A stretch of DNA of 64,000 bases from NCBI RefSeq assembly GCF_000002985.6, contig NC_003282.8, positions 4,278,001 to 4,342,000 of the forward strand. Direction: 5' to 3'. The notes beneath the pieces are model-generated. The model searched no databases. It saw only the letters and a list, made by a program, of their open reading frames with translations, and was not told the DNA's origin. Every line of letters begins with the position of its first letter. The stretch's first letter is position 1. Below, piece after piece: positions 12,296 through 23,308 of this stretch. The position numbers and the translations under genes are program-made. Origin of the DNA: Caenorhabditis elegans. Taxonomy: Eukaryota; Nematoda; Chromadorea; Rhabditida; Rhabditidae.

Positions 12296-12551
12296 TTATC
12301 CCAAAAGTCCTCCAACAAGTCCTCCTCCAACACCTGGATTGACTCCAACACCGGCATTTCCGTAGGCTCCTTGGTTTCCATATCCATTTCCATACATATC
12401 TGGAAATTAGTCTTAAATTGCACCAACTCTTATAAGATAACTTACTTCCTCCAGCTGGTCCGAGTCCCAATCCAGTGTTGAGTCCGATTTGTGCAGTGGC
12501 CATAGCAATAAGGCCGAGGAGAACAATGAGATTGCAAAGGAAGCCGAACAT
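12296..12551 (-). CDS. Small secreted glycine-rich peptide 1
   Basis: Two phase-consistent exons (12446-12551, 12296-12399) encode 69 residues. A signal peptide (MFGFLCNLIVLLGLIAMATA) is followed by a Gln-Ile start of the mature chain. The body is rich in Gly, Asn and Tyr (YGNGYGNQGAYGN) and ends in a conserved 'GVNPGVGG..VGGLLG' tail. The intron sits after the first base of an Asn codon, as in the three relatives at 13489, 15100 and 16935. A TATA box (TATATAA, about 12598-12605 on the plus strand) lies about 50 bp upstream of the ATG. Such peptides in worms are often epidermal or intestinal and antimicrobial-like, but no activity can be read from the sequence. Confidence 0.85.
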
Positions 12552-12594
12552 GATTTAAAATTCAAGATAACTTGCTGATCGGTTCCTTTCCATG

Positions 12595-12607
12595 AGCTTA
12601 TATACAG
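12595..12607 (-). promoter_or_regulatory. TATA box of glycine-rich peptide gene 1
   Basis: Read on the minus strand this is CTGTATATAAGC, about 50 bp upstream of the ATG at 12551. A TATA-like element at a similar distance precedes the other three members of the cluster. Confidence 0.5.
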
Positions 12608-13440
12608 TCTCCATGTTTTGATTCACCAAACGGTTTAATCCTAGACAATCACATGATCACCATATCCTTATGAGGACAAACTTATCAAGTACGACGTCAT
12701 GAATGTGTGTTTCATTGGGTTTTGAGAGATTGGGAGAAAGTTTGAAGATCAACGAGTGCGAGTAATTACAATGATCAGATCTATCTTCAAGTGCATAGGG
12801 GATACTGTAGTTCAGACTACGTACATATATATATAGGAAGTACCCTTGAACGTTTCCCCTAAGAACAATGATGAGAACTAAGTCAACCTTCAAGGTTATA
12901 ATGTTGATGTAAGATCAAAGTAACAACTGACAAGGTAGGACTGAATGTGGTGTTCAGTTAAATAATTATAAATTCTCTACTTGATAGTTAAACTAGTCAT
13001 GAGTGTTATGAAAGTTTTAGATATTTCTAGCTAGGCAGAGCTTCAGTAAATGCTAGTCGGAATTGGATCGACCCTACTAGAGTTGTTGCAAAATTGTGTT
13101 ATCAAACTGACGGAAGGGTTATATTAATACTGCGGTATTAAGATTATCTTCAATTAGTTATGATTACTTTATAAGTGTATTAGTTAAGTTTCAATGTGAC
13201 CTGACCTATACTCTCAATACTGTGATTTCAAATCACAGTTAGAATTTGAATCTGATCACGACTATCATTCACTGTATCAGTTTCTCTCAATAATGGAACA
13301 AACATATCTGGGCGATGACGTCAATTCAGACATCAAGAGACAAGATCTGGTCATTGGAACTTTCCACGAACAGTTTGGAGACAGAACATGAATCATGGAG
13401 ATTTAGAGAATTGGGTTGTTGTTTCAAACTTCTTAAGGAA

Positions 13441-13451
13441 CAATATATAAA
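13441..13451 (+). promoter_or_regulatory. TATA box of glycine-rich peptide gene 2
   Basis: CAATATATAAA lies about 45 bp before the ATG at 13489. The spacing matches the oppositely oriented neighbour at 12551, so the two genes form a divergent pair with about 900 bp between starts. Confidence 0.5.
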
Positions 13452-13488
13452 CAGTCGCCTAATGATTGGAATTAAACCAAATCAAAAA

Positions 13489-13815
13489 ATGCTTTCCTTC
13501 CTCCGTAACCTTATCGTTCTTCTCGGCCTTATTGCAATTGCCACTGCCCAAATTGGAGTCAACACAGGATTGGGCGTCGGGCCAGCTAGAGCCGGAGCAA
13601 GTAAGTTTTATAGATTACGACAAAGTTTAGTCAAGGATAATTTTGAGATTGTTATAATAGTGTTCACCATAGATAAACTCTGAGGTTAATAACAATTTCA
13701 ATTTCCAGACTTGAACGGAGGCGGCTATGGAAACGGTTATGGAAATCAGGGAGCTTATGGGAACGCCGGACTTGGTGTCAACCCAGGAGGCGTCGCTGGA
13801 GGAGTTCTTGGATAA
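13489..13815 (+). CDS. Small secreted glycine-rich peptide 2
   Basis: Two phase-consistent exons (13489-13600, 13709-13815) encode 72 residues. The signal peptide (LRNLIVLLGLIAIATA) and the 'AQIGVNTGLGVGPA' start of the mature chain nearly match peptide 1. The second exon has the same YGNGYGNQGAYGN core and ends 'GGVLG'. The conserved intron position and strong similarity indicate a tandem or inverted duplication with the divergent neighbour. Role unknown; a secreted structural or antimicrobial-like peptide is the most economical guess. Confidence 0.85.
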
Positions 13816-15099
13816 TTTAAATTTAATTGTATATGTATGTGAAAGTTTTGAATTTAATAAATATTAATGCATATCGAACGTGGTTTCAATTTTTCCGAGC
13901 ACAAGGGTTTCCGAAAATATGGGTCTGTTATGATAAAGTAGGATCGCTAAATGAGGGTTGTAGGGCTAGTGGTACTACTGTAGGGATACTATAGGGATAC
14001 TGTACAGTATTTTATCTTTAGTGGCATTGGAAGGATACGCTGACTGTTTTCAACTTTGAACGTGTATAAAGTGATTCATTGTAAGATTCATTTAGGAAAA
14101 CCGTAAAAAGATTTAAAATCTGACTGTGAATCCGATGAACTTTGTTTCAAAAAACGTTAAGTGGGGCTTTTTTCTCAGCACCAGCAAATAATTGATTTTC
14201 TCACAATCAGTACTGACTTTTTCGAAACTTCTCAATTCTGAACTCACTATCCTCTTTCTTTCGGTGTTGTAATTTTTGAAATCCTCTTATCTGTTTTGAT
14301 TTTCATATTCACATAAACTGTCAAAATCTAATTCCCTACAACGAGACACAATGTTTTGGCGCGTGTTTTTGGGCTCGATAGTCAATCATTAGTGAAAAGG
14401 GTACCGTAGGAGTCTTGTACCAAGTTGCCGGTTGCCGAAATTTTTAGGGTTTGGCAACATCGGTCAAACATGTCAAACATCTTGTAGCTCAGAAAAAAGC
14501 ATTCAGACAGCTTGAAAAATGTTAGCATTTCTATGTAAACAAAAACAACGACCATGCTTTTTCCAGAACGCTCAAAAATATAATTTCAATTTTAAAAAAG
14601 CTTTGAGACCTTTGAACGTTTTCAGCGTTCGGCAACTTTGACAATTGCTGGAGAACGTTAAGGGCACTGTAGAATTGTTTTAGTTCTCTAGTAGAATATC
14701 TGTATCTCTGTTTTGATAAAATAATAACAATTCCTGCTGTGAAAATCCTTTTTTATAGTGTACAGTTTTGGACAACCTTATTGAGACATCACCACTGATC
14801 ATTTGATCTTCTAATTTTCAAGTTTCATCTCTCGGCTAGTAATGATCAGCCAATTGTTTTCTTTGATTCTTCAAAAATCATACAAATCCAGTTCCAAAGA
14901 TGCATTTCTACTGAAAATATTTACAACGCACCTGTGAAGATCATGAGATTCTCATGAAAGTGATGCTAAACGACCAGAAATACGACATTATTTTGGTGAA
15001 ACTTGGTTGATAAGGCCGTTAAAAAAATTGTATAAATACATGTGTACGCAATGAAAAAATTAGTTGATTTTTAAAAAAAATATTTTGAAAACTCTAAAA
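13816..15099. other. Intergenic spacer in the peptide cluster
   Basis: The stretch holds a poly(A) signal (AATAAATATT, about 13856), a few 'TACTGTAGGGATACT' repeats near 13970-14010 and otherwise AT-rich sequence. No exon was found. A TATA-like TATAAATA lies at about 15029, some 70 bp before peptide gene 3. Confidence 0.45.
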
Positions 15100-15552
15100 A
15101 TGCTGTACTTTCTCCGAAATATTTTTTTCCTTCTCGGATTACTTGCTGTAGTATCTACTCAGTATTTGAATACCGGATTTGTACCAGTTGGCTATGGAGC
15201 TAGTGAGTTAAATTTTTAATTACATATAATCGACAAAAAAATTTAAAAAATTTTTGCCAAAATTTTACAGCGACATGAAGCTTTGAAGTTGCCGCAAAAA
15301 TTCTTTTAAAGTTTGAATTTTATATAGATTTAATTTTTGAGAAATTTAACATTCAGTTACCCAAAATTTCTTGAACAAAATTAAATCTGAATACGCGCCA
15401 AAATTGAAATACATACAATTAGATATCCAACAATTCAAATTCAATTTTCAGATCTTTTTGGCGGTAGCTATGGCGGTACAGGACTTGGAAATCCTGGAGA
15501 CGGAGTGGATCCAGCGACCGGAAAACTTCCAGGCGGACGAGTTGGAAAATGA
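15100..15552 (+). CDS. Small secreted glycine-rich peptide 3 (divergent member)
   Basis: Two phase-consistent exons (15100-15202, 15452-15552) encode 67 residues. The signal peptide (LRNIFFLLGLLAVVST) and the intron phase match peptides 1, 2 and 4. The mature part has diverged: it has 'YLNTGF' and 'GGSYGGTGLGNPGDG', and a more charged C-terminus with Asp, Lys and Arg replaces the glycine tail. An AATAAAATATT poly(A) signal follows at about 15596. The end lies only about 70 bp from the convergent stop of the STAND gene at 15621. Confidence 0.75.
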
Positions 15553-15620
15553 GCAATTCTCAGTTTCAATTTGTAATTATGTACATATTTTTTTAAATAA
15601 AATATTCTTTCTTTTTTAAT

Positions 15621-18600
15621 TCAAAGATACATTTTAATTTGTCGATTGCGATTCCATTCTTTTCCAGAAAAATTTGTCAAAAATTCCTTGAAATTCTTCT
15701 TGAAGTGCTCCAAGTTGTGAGGGTGCTTTAGGTATCTGAAAACCAAGTGTTAAATTTTAAAAATTGTTTAAAATCCGACTTACTTCTTAAAAACCACCCT
15801 TCTACAAGCTGATGGTAGTACAAAATGATTGCTATCCCCATCAATTTTCATGAAAAGATGTCCGAGCCGGTGCAAAACAAAATACCAGCGAAGTGGCAAA
15901 GTTTGAGTACAACTCGTGGTACCAAACTCGTCCGGACAATAATCTGGAAATTGTTTTATGGTTAATGGCAATATTAGCAGAAACTGATTACCAAACGGCA
16001 AATTTTTATAATTCCTTCGTATTGCTATTGGCAACAGGTTATACTCCAAAATGAGCAAACTTCTCAGCTCCATTTCGTTTAGGCCGGACTCCACAATTGT
16101 CAAATAGCAAAGTGTTGCTATTAGGAGATGTCCTTTTCCGTCAGATTCCATAAGGCACATGTCAGCTTCCACAACACTGAAAAATAAAAAAGTTGAGACA
16201 AGCGTTAATTGGTATGTACACCAGAATTCTTATACAAGAATCATTTTTTTAAATTTGCAAGCTCGATCGCAAAGCTGAAATTTTTTGTTTTTAAAATCAG
16301 TGCTCAATTTTCTGAAAATGTACATTTTACGCGTATAGAAAAATCTAGTTCTTCAAGTACTTTAATTAGTTTTACGTTTACAAAATTTGACAGTATGTAC
16401 TTATGAAAAGATACCTCCATGTGCTCAGTAATATGTAGCTAGTAGCATTAAATTTTTATAAATACTAACTTATGTATTAAGACTGATGTATTACATTAAG
16501 AAACTATCCATTTGGATTTGTTAATTTTTAGTGAAATTGTTTTCATCCGTAGCCTAGAAGTGTTTTTATTCGATAGACACATTGTGATTTAGTGTCAACT
16601 ACTACTAGATTCTGATCACCTTTCTGATCTTTGCGCTATGTCAGAAAATTCGGAACAAACAATATCCTACGTCACCGTGATGACGTTGCCGACCAAACCA
16701 GAAAATCTTTGCCCTCTAGAATTCAGATCATGCGATCACTTAGTGGGATCTGATCAGTTCTGATCACTTGGGTCATTCCCCGAACTATGCATAAACAGTG
16801 TGGAAAACTGAGAGACGCAGAAAGAAAACGCCTGTCAAATTTTGGAATGATAAGGGAAGTAAAAGAATATAAAAACAAGACGAATGGAAATTAACAACAA
16901 GGTCTCTACATTTGATCTACTTTTCTGATTTGACATGTCTGTTTTCAAAGTTTGTGTTCTGCTTGGCCTTATTGCAATGACGGCAGCCCAATTCGGACTA
17001 AACTCGGGACTTGGGCTTGGAGTTGGACCGGCGAGAGCTAATGCTAGTAAGTTTTTGATGTTAAATGTGCTATGTGGAAATATTGAAAAATTTGTTTTCC
17101 GGGAATTTTGAAACATCTGTAACTTTGCTAGTTTTACAGATGTCAAAATCTTGTCAATTGACCAAACATTTAAAATAAAATTTTGAACATTTTGTCAATT
17201 TACAATTTTTGAATATCACCAAAATGAACAATGTTACAAAGCTTTGAAATTTGTTAGCTAGTCTGCAAATATTCAGATAGTTATTCTCACTGAATTCACA
17301 AAAATTTTCCAATTGACGGAAATTGCCAAACTTTTCAAATTTTCAGACCTAAACGGAGGTTTTCAACGTGGCTACGGCGGCAATGGCTACGGTAACCGAG
17401 GTGGATACGGTCAGCAGGGCGGCTATTATGGCCAGCAAGGAGGTTACGGTCAACAGGGTGGATATGGTGGCAATCAGGGCTACTATGGGCAACAAGGAGG
17501 CGGTTATGGAGGTGGCCGCGGTGCCTATGGAAATGTTGGACTTGGGGTAAATCCAGGAGTCGGTGGAGTTGTCGGAAGTTTTTTGGGATAATTTTTATAT
17601 GGATTTTTAAAAATTTTTGAATTTTTTACAACGTTTTTTTGACAAGTTTGCTTTATGTAAATAAATACCTAATAAATTAATTATCGATTTTTCAATTTTT
17701 TTAACTACCAATTTTCGGTTCAGAGTTCACCTCAAAGTTGACAGCTGAGCCAGCTGAGCACACTTCTCGTCGGAGCTCCCAATCCTTCCCAGAGTCCCAA
17801 TTACCCGGCATTTCAAGCTGTTCCAGCCGATATTTTCGTCGGGTTGGTGTCCGTCTGCACAATCTTTTTTGTGAATTTTTCTATTTTTGCAAGTAAAATT
17901 ACCTTCTACAGTGCCAATGCTCCGCCTACGCTTTTGTTGGGACATTTTCAAAATATTGGAGGCTTTTACCGATGGGACCCCACTCTTCTCCTTTTCACCG
18001 CCGTTGAGCCAAAATGAAAGCTCGTCCTGAAAAAATAGAAATAAAAATGATGAAAACATGCTAGTTAGGATTTGGAAAATTTTGTTAATTACACAGAAAA
18101 ATTACGATTTTATTTTGAATTTGTCAAAAATTTTTGTTCGAAATTTTTCAGATAATCTTCAGAAAGTTTACAATACAAAATTTCCCGAACATTTTTCTGA
18201 AGGAACTTTTTGAGAAGAGAAATTTTAGTGAAAAGTTGTTTTAATTTCTAAAATTTTTTTAAAAAACTTGCTTCAAACATTTTCAGATTATTTTCAGAAT
18301 GTTCAATAGAATTTTTTATTAATTTTCTCTAAAAATATCTCCGTTTTTTTCAGAAAACTTTCACAAATTTCTTGGGGATTTTTCAAGATTGTTCCTTAAA
18401 CATATTTAAGGAAGTTTCCCGGAAATTTTTATAAAAAGAAATTCCTGGCACACTTACCAAAATGTCTTCCGGCTCTAAATGCGGAATTATAATCCGATTC
18501 ATGTCAACTTCAAGCTTCTTCTTTCGACTTGTGGCAACTATAACCAGCTCTTCATTTCCAATCAAATACTGCTGAGCTTCTTTTGAAGCCTGAAAAAAAT

Positions 18601-21072
18601 TAATGAAAATTTGCTTTAACAAACTAAAAATTTGAGCAAAACAATTAAAATTTTGCAAAATTTGGCTCAAGGTTATCTTTACTTTAAAATTTTCACAAAA
18701 ATTCTAAAGCACAACTAATTGCTCTAAATGCTCCAAAATCACTAACCAAATGAATATCATCTACCAACAGATACCGTACCACTTTTTGCTCAACATCATG
18801 CAGAATCTGCAAAAAAATGCTCAAAAATTTCAGATTTTCTATCCCGAATCTTACTACATTTGTTTTTGCCTCGATTGCTCTTCGGAGCTCGATTGCACTC
18901 ATTTTCTCCTTAGCTTGAACTATTACAGCGTCTCGGTATTTCCATTGAATTCTGTGAAGAATTGACGTTTTTCCGGTACAGTAGTCACCGACGAGCAATA
19001 TGGATTTATGAGATTTCAGGTTGTATTCTATCTGAAAAAAAATGTTTTTTTTTCTTTTAATATTATGAAAAAAATATGAATAAAACATTTTTTTTCTCCA
19101 ATTCCAATTACTTTTCCGCTTGTTCTTGCACAAATTAGAGCCGCAAATAAAGTTAAAATGGAAATTAAATTTTTCGAAGTTTTGGGAAAAATCTGGAAGT
19201 TTCCCAGAAAAAAATTATTTCCAGTTGCTCACCTTTGACATAATAGTCTGATTAACATGAAGCTGTGAATAATATTCGTTCATAAACTCCTCAACACTCG
19301 GAATTCCCGCTTCTCCATCTGGAAGCTTCTCCAAATACTTCCCCACCATTGCTTCTATCGGCTTAGTGATTCCACTTAATTCGTCAAACATAATATGTTT
19401 AAAGTGAATATTGTTAATTCCAGATGTTCGTACAGAATACTCAATGAATTTCGACGCAGGTGCCTCTCCTCTCACCATAGTTGTCAGGTATTTTGCTCGT
19501 TCCCGATTCACAGGACCATCTATAAAATGGGTCACATTAAAGGGAAGCTCCTGGTGAAAACTTGGGTTACGGTAGAGGAAGAGAGCTGTAAAAATGCAAT
19601 TCAGAAAAAGCTACATCTAAAAAGTCTACATTTTTCGTTTTGAAGACCTGAGAGTTGGAGGAAAACTTCTGAAAACGATTGGCCTGTGGAAATTGAGTGC
19701 TGCCGGAGAAATGATTGGTCGGTAAAGTTGGGATCGAGTATGTATCCGGAACATTCTCTGGAATTGACGAAATTGCGTGCTTGGTTGCCTTCCTCCCTTT
19801 TTTTGTTACAAAAAATCTTTCCTGCGTACTTGCCCTTTTCAAAGCGATCTGTCTAAGTCGGCCTAATGCCTATCTACCTACCTTTAAGGCGGTACCTGAC
19901 TGCCTTTTTATCAATGTGACCTTAAGACAGCCTATGCATGCCTTCCTGCTTACCGGTCTTTAAGGCGTTTTAAGCCTGTTAACCTGCCATGCTTATTTAC
20001 ATTCAGGGCATTCTATGCGCGCCTCCTTACCTTAAATGTTCATGTGCCTGCCTATGTACATGTCAACGCCTTTTCCAGGCAATCTATGCCTGCTTACCTA
20101 CGTCAAAGGCAGCCTATACCTTTTACAAGGCATCCTTTACTTTTTAGATTTAAACACAATAATTAAGAAACTGGATCCCCCTGTCCTTAATCCCAACAAA
20201 ACATTATCCAGAAATCATGTCCACCAGCGTATTTCGACAATCATAATCATTTTTTATCCGTCCTCTAAGAGACGTCCTTCATTGCCGCCACTAAACAAAA
20301 CAATGGTCAATCAGCCCCTCTTTCCAGTCTCCGAACGCCTGTTTCCAACTGGTTTTTGGTTCTCTGTCCTGATCAGCCATCATTATCTCACCCGAGGAAG
20401 TGCAAATAGAAGTATGAGGAACTTGAAACCGCTTCTCGACACAGTCTTTCTATCAGGTATAGACTAGAAGCTTCCTCCAAATGCGCCTTTGATCCCTGTA
20501 AGATTTTGAATATAGTTTTGACTTAAAACCGCCTATTATCTGCCTATTGCCTGCCTAGTACCTGCCTACTGTCTACCTACTGTCTGCCTACTGCCCGCCT
20601 ACTGTCTATCTAGGTTTGAAAACTCACCCAACTGAAGTCCTCCACCTGTAAAATCACATGCTTCTCCGATGCAATTGGCTGTAATTTGTTTTCCACCTGA
20701 AAACTTCATTTTTTCAAGTGTACTATAATTCTAGCGCATATCCCAGATTGCAACAAAAAGAGGCGTAGCTTAATAGTCCCCACCCACAAATTGGGCGGAG
20801 CTTATTGTATGTTTCGTAAATCACAAAGCTGATCACACGTGAGCGGCACTTACCAAATCCAAAACCGCCCGTCTTTCATTCCTGAAATCCTTGTAAGTAG
20901 AAACAAGTAGAATTCTCAAAATCTTCCACCCGCCGTGCTCCGCGAGCACATTTTTCGGTGGCTTCTTCCCGTGGCTCGGCACGGGCTCCGACACGGAATT
21001 CATGCGCTTCCACAGTTTATCATAGTCTGACCTTTCAAATTGACTACCATCAGTGGACACTTGACAGCCCAT
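15621..21072 (-). CDS. STAND-type P-loop NTPase with DUF4062-like head and NACHT-like core (TEP1/NWD1/NPHP3-like)
   Basis: Thirteen phase-consistent exons encode 643 residues: 20854-21072, 20628-20696, 20392-20495, 19648-19757, 19233-19585, 18855-19031, 18747-18806, 18458-18589, 17903-18026, 17731-17854, 15992-16176, 15784-15943 and 15621-15735. The N-terminal region follows the DUF4062 pattern: LLVSTYKDFRNERRAV, VILQVEDFSW, YFYLHFLG, GQSFSEV, ALFLYRNPSF. Next come a Walker A loop (LLVGDYCTGKTS, about residues 297-308), a Walker B (YLLVDDIHL), a sensor-like LVIVATSR and a winged-helix-like block (LLIATLCYLTIVESGLNEMELRSLL). The chain then stops, without WD40 or TPR repeats. The family contains signalling and immune-type switch ATPases; this protein's role is unknown. 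Peptide gene 4 is nested in its long intron. Confidence 0.82.
16935..17591 (+). CDS. Small secreted glycine-rich peptide 4, nested in an intron
   Basis: Two phase-consistent exons (16935-17046, 17347-17591) encode 118 residues. A signal peptide (VCVLLGLIAMTAA) leads to 'QFGLNSGLGLGVGPARA'. The second exon is an expanded repeat of GGYGQQGGYYGQQ-type units of 7-9 residues, then the family tail 'GLGVNPGVGG'. It is the longest member because of this internal expansion. The gene lies wholly within the 17731-16176 intron of the minus-strand STAND gene. A TATA-like AATATAAAAA occurs at about 16866. Upstream 16600-16770 holds several TGATC-rich motifs, also seen before peptide gene 2. Confidence 0.87.
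19858..20615. repeat. TGCCTACC-type simple repeat tracts
   Basis: Two tracts (19858-20140 and 20528-20615) are built from irregular copies of TGCCTAC or its variants with CTACCTACC. Both lie in introns of the STAND gene. The same repeat recurs at 42610-43130, 55850-56110 and 57930-58000, often on the other strand as GTAGGCAGG. Confidence 0.6.
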
Positions 21073-23308
21073 TCACCCCAGCTGGAAATAATCGATTTTT
21101 TAGGAGGAAACTGGTTCGGCGGACGGGTATAAGAAAAAGGTAGTGTGTTATTGGGTGGAAAGATGTTTGGCAGAAGATTAACGACGGAAATTAGTTTCTG
21201 CCAATTGTTTTTTATAGGAAATGTTTTTAGGTTTGGTAGGAATGTAATAATTTTTTTTTAAAATTAATTTTTTCAATTGTTTATTCCATTATTTGTTATT
21301 TTTTTGTTTTGCAAAAAATTAAACGAAAATTCAATTTTTTCAGTTTTGGAGGAAATTTTTATTTTAAAAATTGGTTTTTTTACTGGAATTTGAAAACAGT
21401 TTTGCCGGAAATTTCAAAAAAAAAACTTTACAAAAATTCTAATGTTCCAAAGTGTTGTGAAGAGTTTTGGCGGAAATTTCAAAATTTATATTTTTAAAAC
21501 AAAAAATTGGCACTTCGGGATAATTTTGATTTTAAATTATCTAACAATTTTTGGCGGGAATTCAAATTTTGTTTTAATTTTTTTCAAAGTTTAAAAACAA
21601 TTTAAACTTTAGTTTAAAAAACAATTGGCGGGAAATAAAAAAAACATTTTTAACAAAATATCTTCCGACAAGACAAGAATTTCAAATATCTTTAAAAAAT
21701 ATAATTTGAATTAAATTTCATTTTTCAAAAAAAAGAACCGGAATTTCAAATTTTAAATATCCTTTTAAACATTTTATCCAAAAAAAAAACCGGTCCTCTC
21801 TTTCATTTTCAGTCTGGGTTAAAAAAATTATCTATAAAAAATATGTATAATTTTATTCTTCTAAATTGTTAGTTGGAAAACTTTTGATGTCCATAAGCAA
21901 TTAAGTCATAAATCAAAAACCAGCGAAATTCTAGTTTCTATCTCAAATCCCGATTCCAAAATCAGAAAATCCCATGACAGTCTAATCCCATAACGATTTG
22001 ATCATTGGAAAGCCCTTTGTCGGTTTTTGCATGTAGGTGTCTTTTCTCCCCCGTCATTATCATTATCTCGGGAACAGGCCCCCACTTTACAACCTTATCA
22101 TTATCTCAGCAGACCTGTTGCGTCGTCGTCAACGAGATCTGATGAGAAGAAGCTTAAGGCGGTGGCGGCGGCGTGTGGCGGCTAACTAGCCTTCGGACAA
22201 CCCGTTTGGGGGATGTGAAGCTGGGCGGACGGGTCTCTCTTGCTTTTTTGTCGCGTTTATTGTTTCTTTTTTCGAGTCGTTTGTGGTCATTATCGGCATG
22301 TTTCGTACTTTTGATGAAAACCTTGCTTTCCGAGAATCAATTGGTTTTAATTTTCATTAATTTATATTATGTAAATATGGAATTTTTTCAAGTAAACTAC
22401 TCTCTCCAGTCTTTTTTGCTCATTCAATTTTAATAAGTTGCGGCCGCCGTTTCCCTACTTTCAATCCAAGCAGAGTTCCTCTAAGGCCCCTCCACTTGAT
22501 TACACATATCGGTTAAATTTTTAATTTTTGTAAGTTTTTGATTGAAGTAATACTTTTTAAACAAAACTAAACCCAAACGAGATATAAGCTGTAAAAAAAA
22601 AAGAAATAAGAAAATCCGATAACAGAAACAAAAATTGTTTGTAAACATTTTCGTTCTGCATAACTAATTGAAAGTGAAGTTTTTTTTTCAATAATTTTCA
22701 AATCTATGAATAATCTTCAAAACGTTCACTAAGGCTTATCAAATCACCTGTGACGGCACAAAGGAGCTTTCTGTAGTTATAAAGAGATGGCCAAAGAGCC
22801 ACACGTGAACTCACAAAACGAAACCTCTCATTGGCCGAAAAAGTTTTTAGGACGTCACCATTTTGAATTTTCTAGGCTCCCTGTAACATCATAATTGTAA
22901 CCTATAGGACTAGCAGGTGACCGTGGCCGAGTTATTTTCAGGCCGAATGGCTTTGACCGAAGCAATTTCTAAGCTCACTGTCATCATTATATCTTCATCA
23001 ATTTATTTTTAAAATGGTCAATTCAATTGATCATGTCAAAAAAGGTCGCCGTTCTTACACAAAGTCATATGGGGTAAAAACAGAAAAAAAACCAAAAAAA
23101 AGTTGAAAATCGACCATTTCAAATCTAGTTTACACAACAAAAAAAGAAGATACAAACGACGAAACCGGGGCGGTTCGTATTCCATTCCTCTCGTTACCCT
23201 TGACTACCACTTAATTATTGATGATCACTTTTCTTTTCAGTTGCCTTCTTTTTTTTTCAACCATTCTTTCAAGTCCGTTATACTCTTCAATACTTAAATA
23301 CTTCCAGA
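21073..23308. other. Divergent intergenic region between STAND gene and channel gene
   Basis: About 2.2 kb separates the two starts. Positions 21240-21800 hold AT-rich sequence with repeated TTGGCGGGAAATT motifs. Positions 21900-22500 are less AT-rich, with purine and pyrimidine tracts and a GGCGGTGGCGGCGGCG stretch at 22158. Promoters of both genes should lie here, but no specific site could be assigned. No exon was recognised. Confidence 0.4.

Noticed and set aside
12657-12893. 78-codon minus-strand frame upstream of peptide gene 1
   Set aside because: It lies in the promoter interval of a divergent gene pair, has no signal or domain, and looks like chance.
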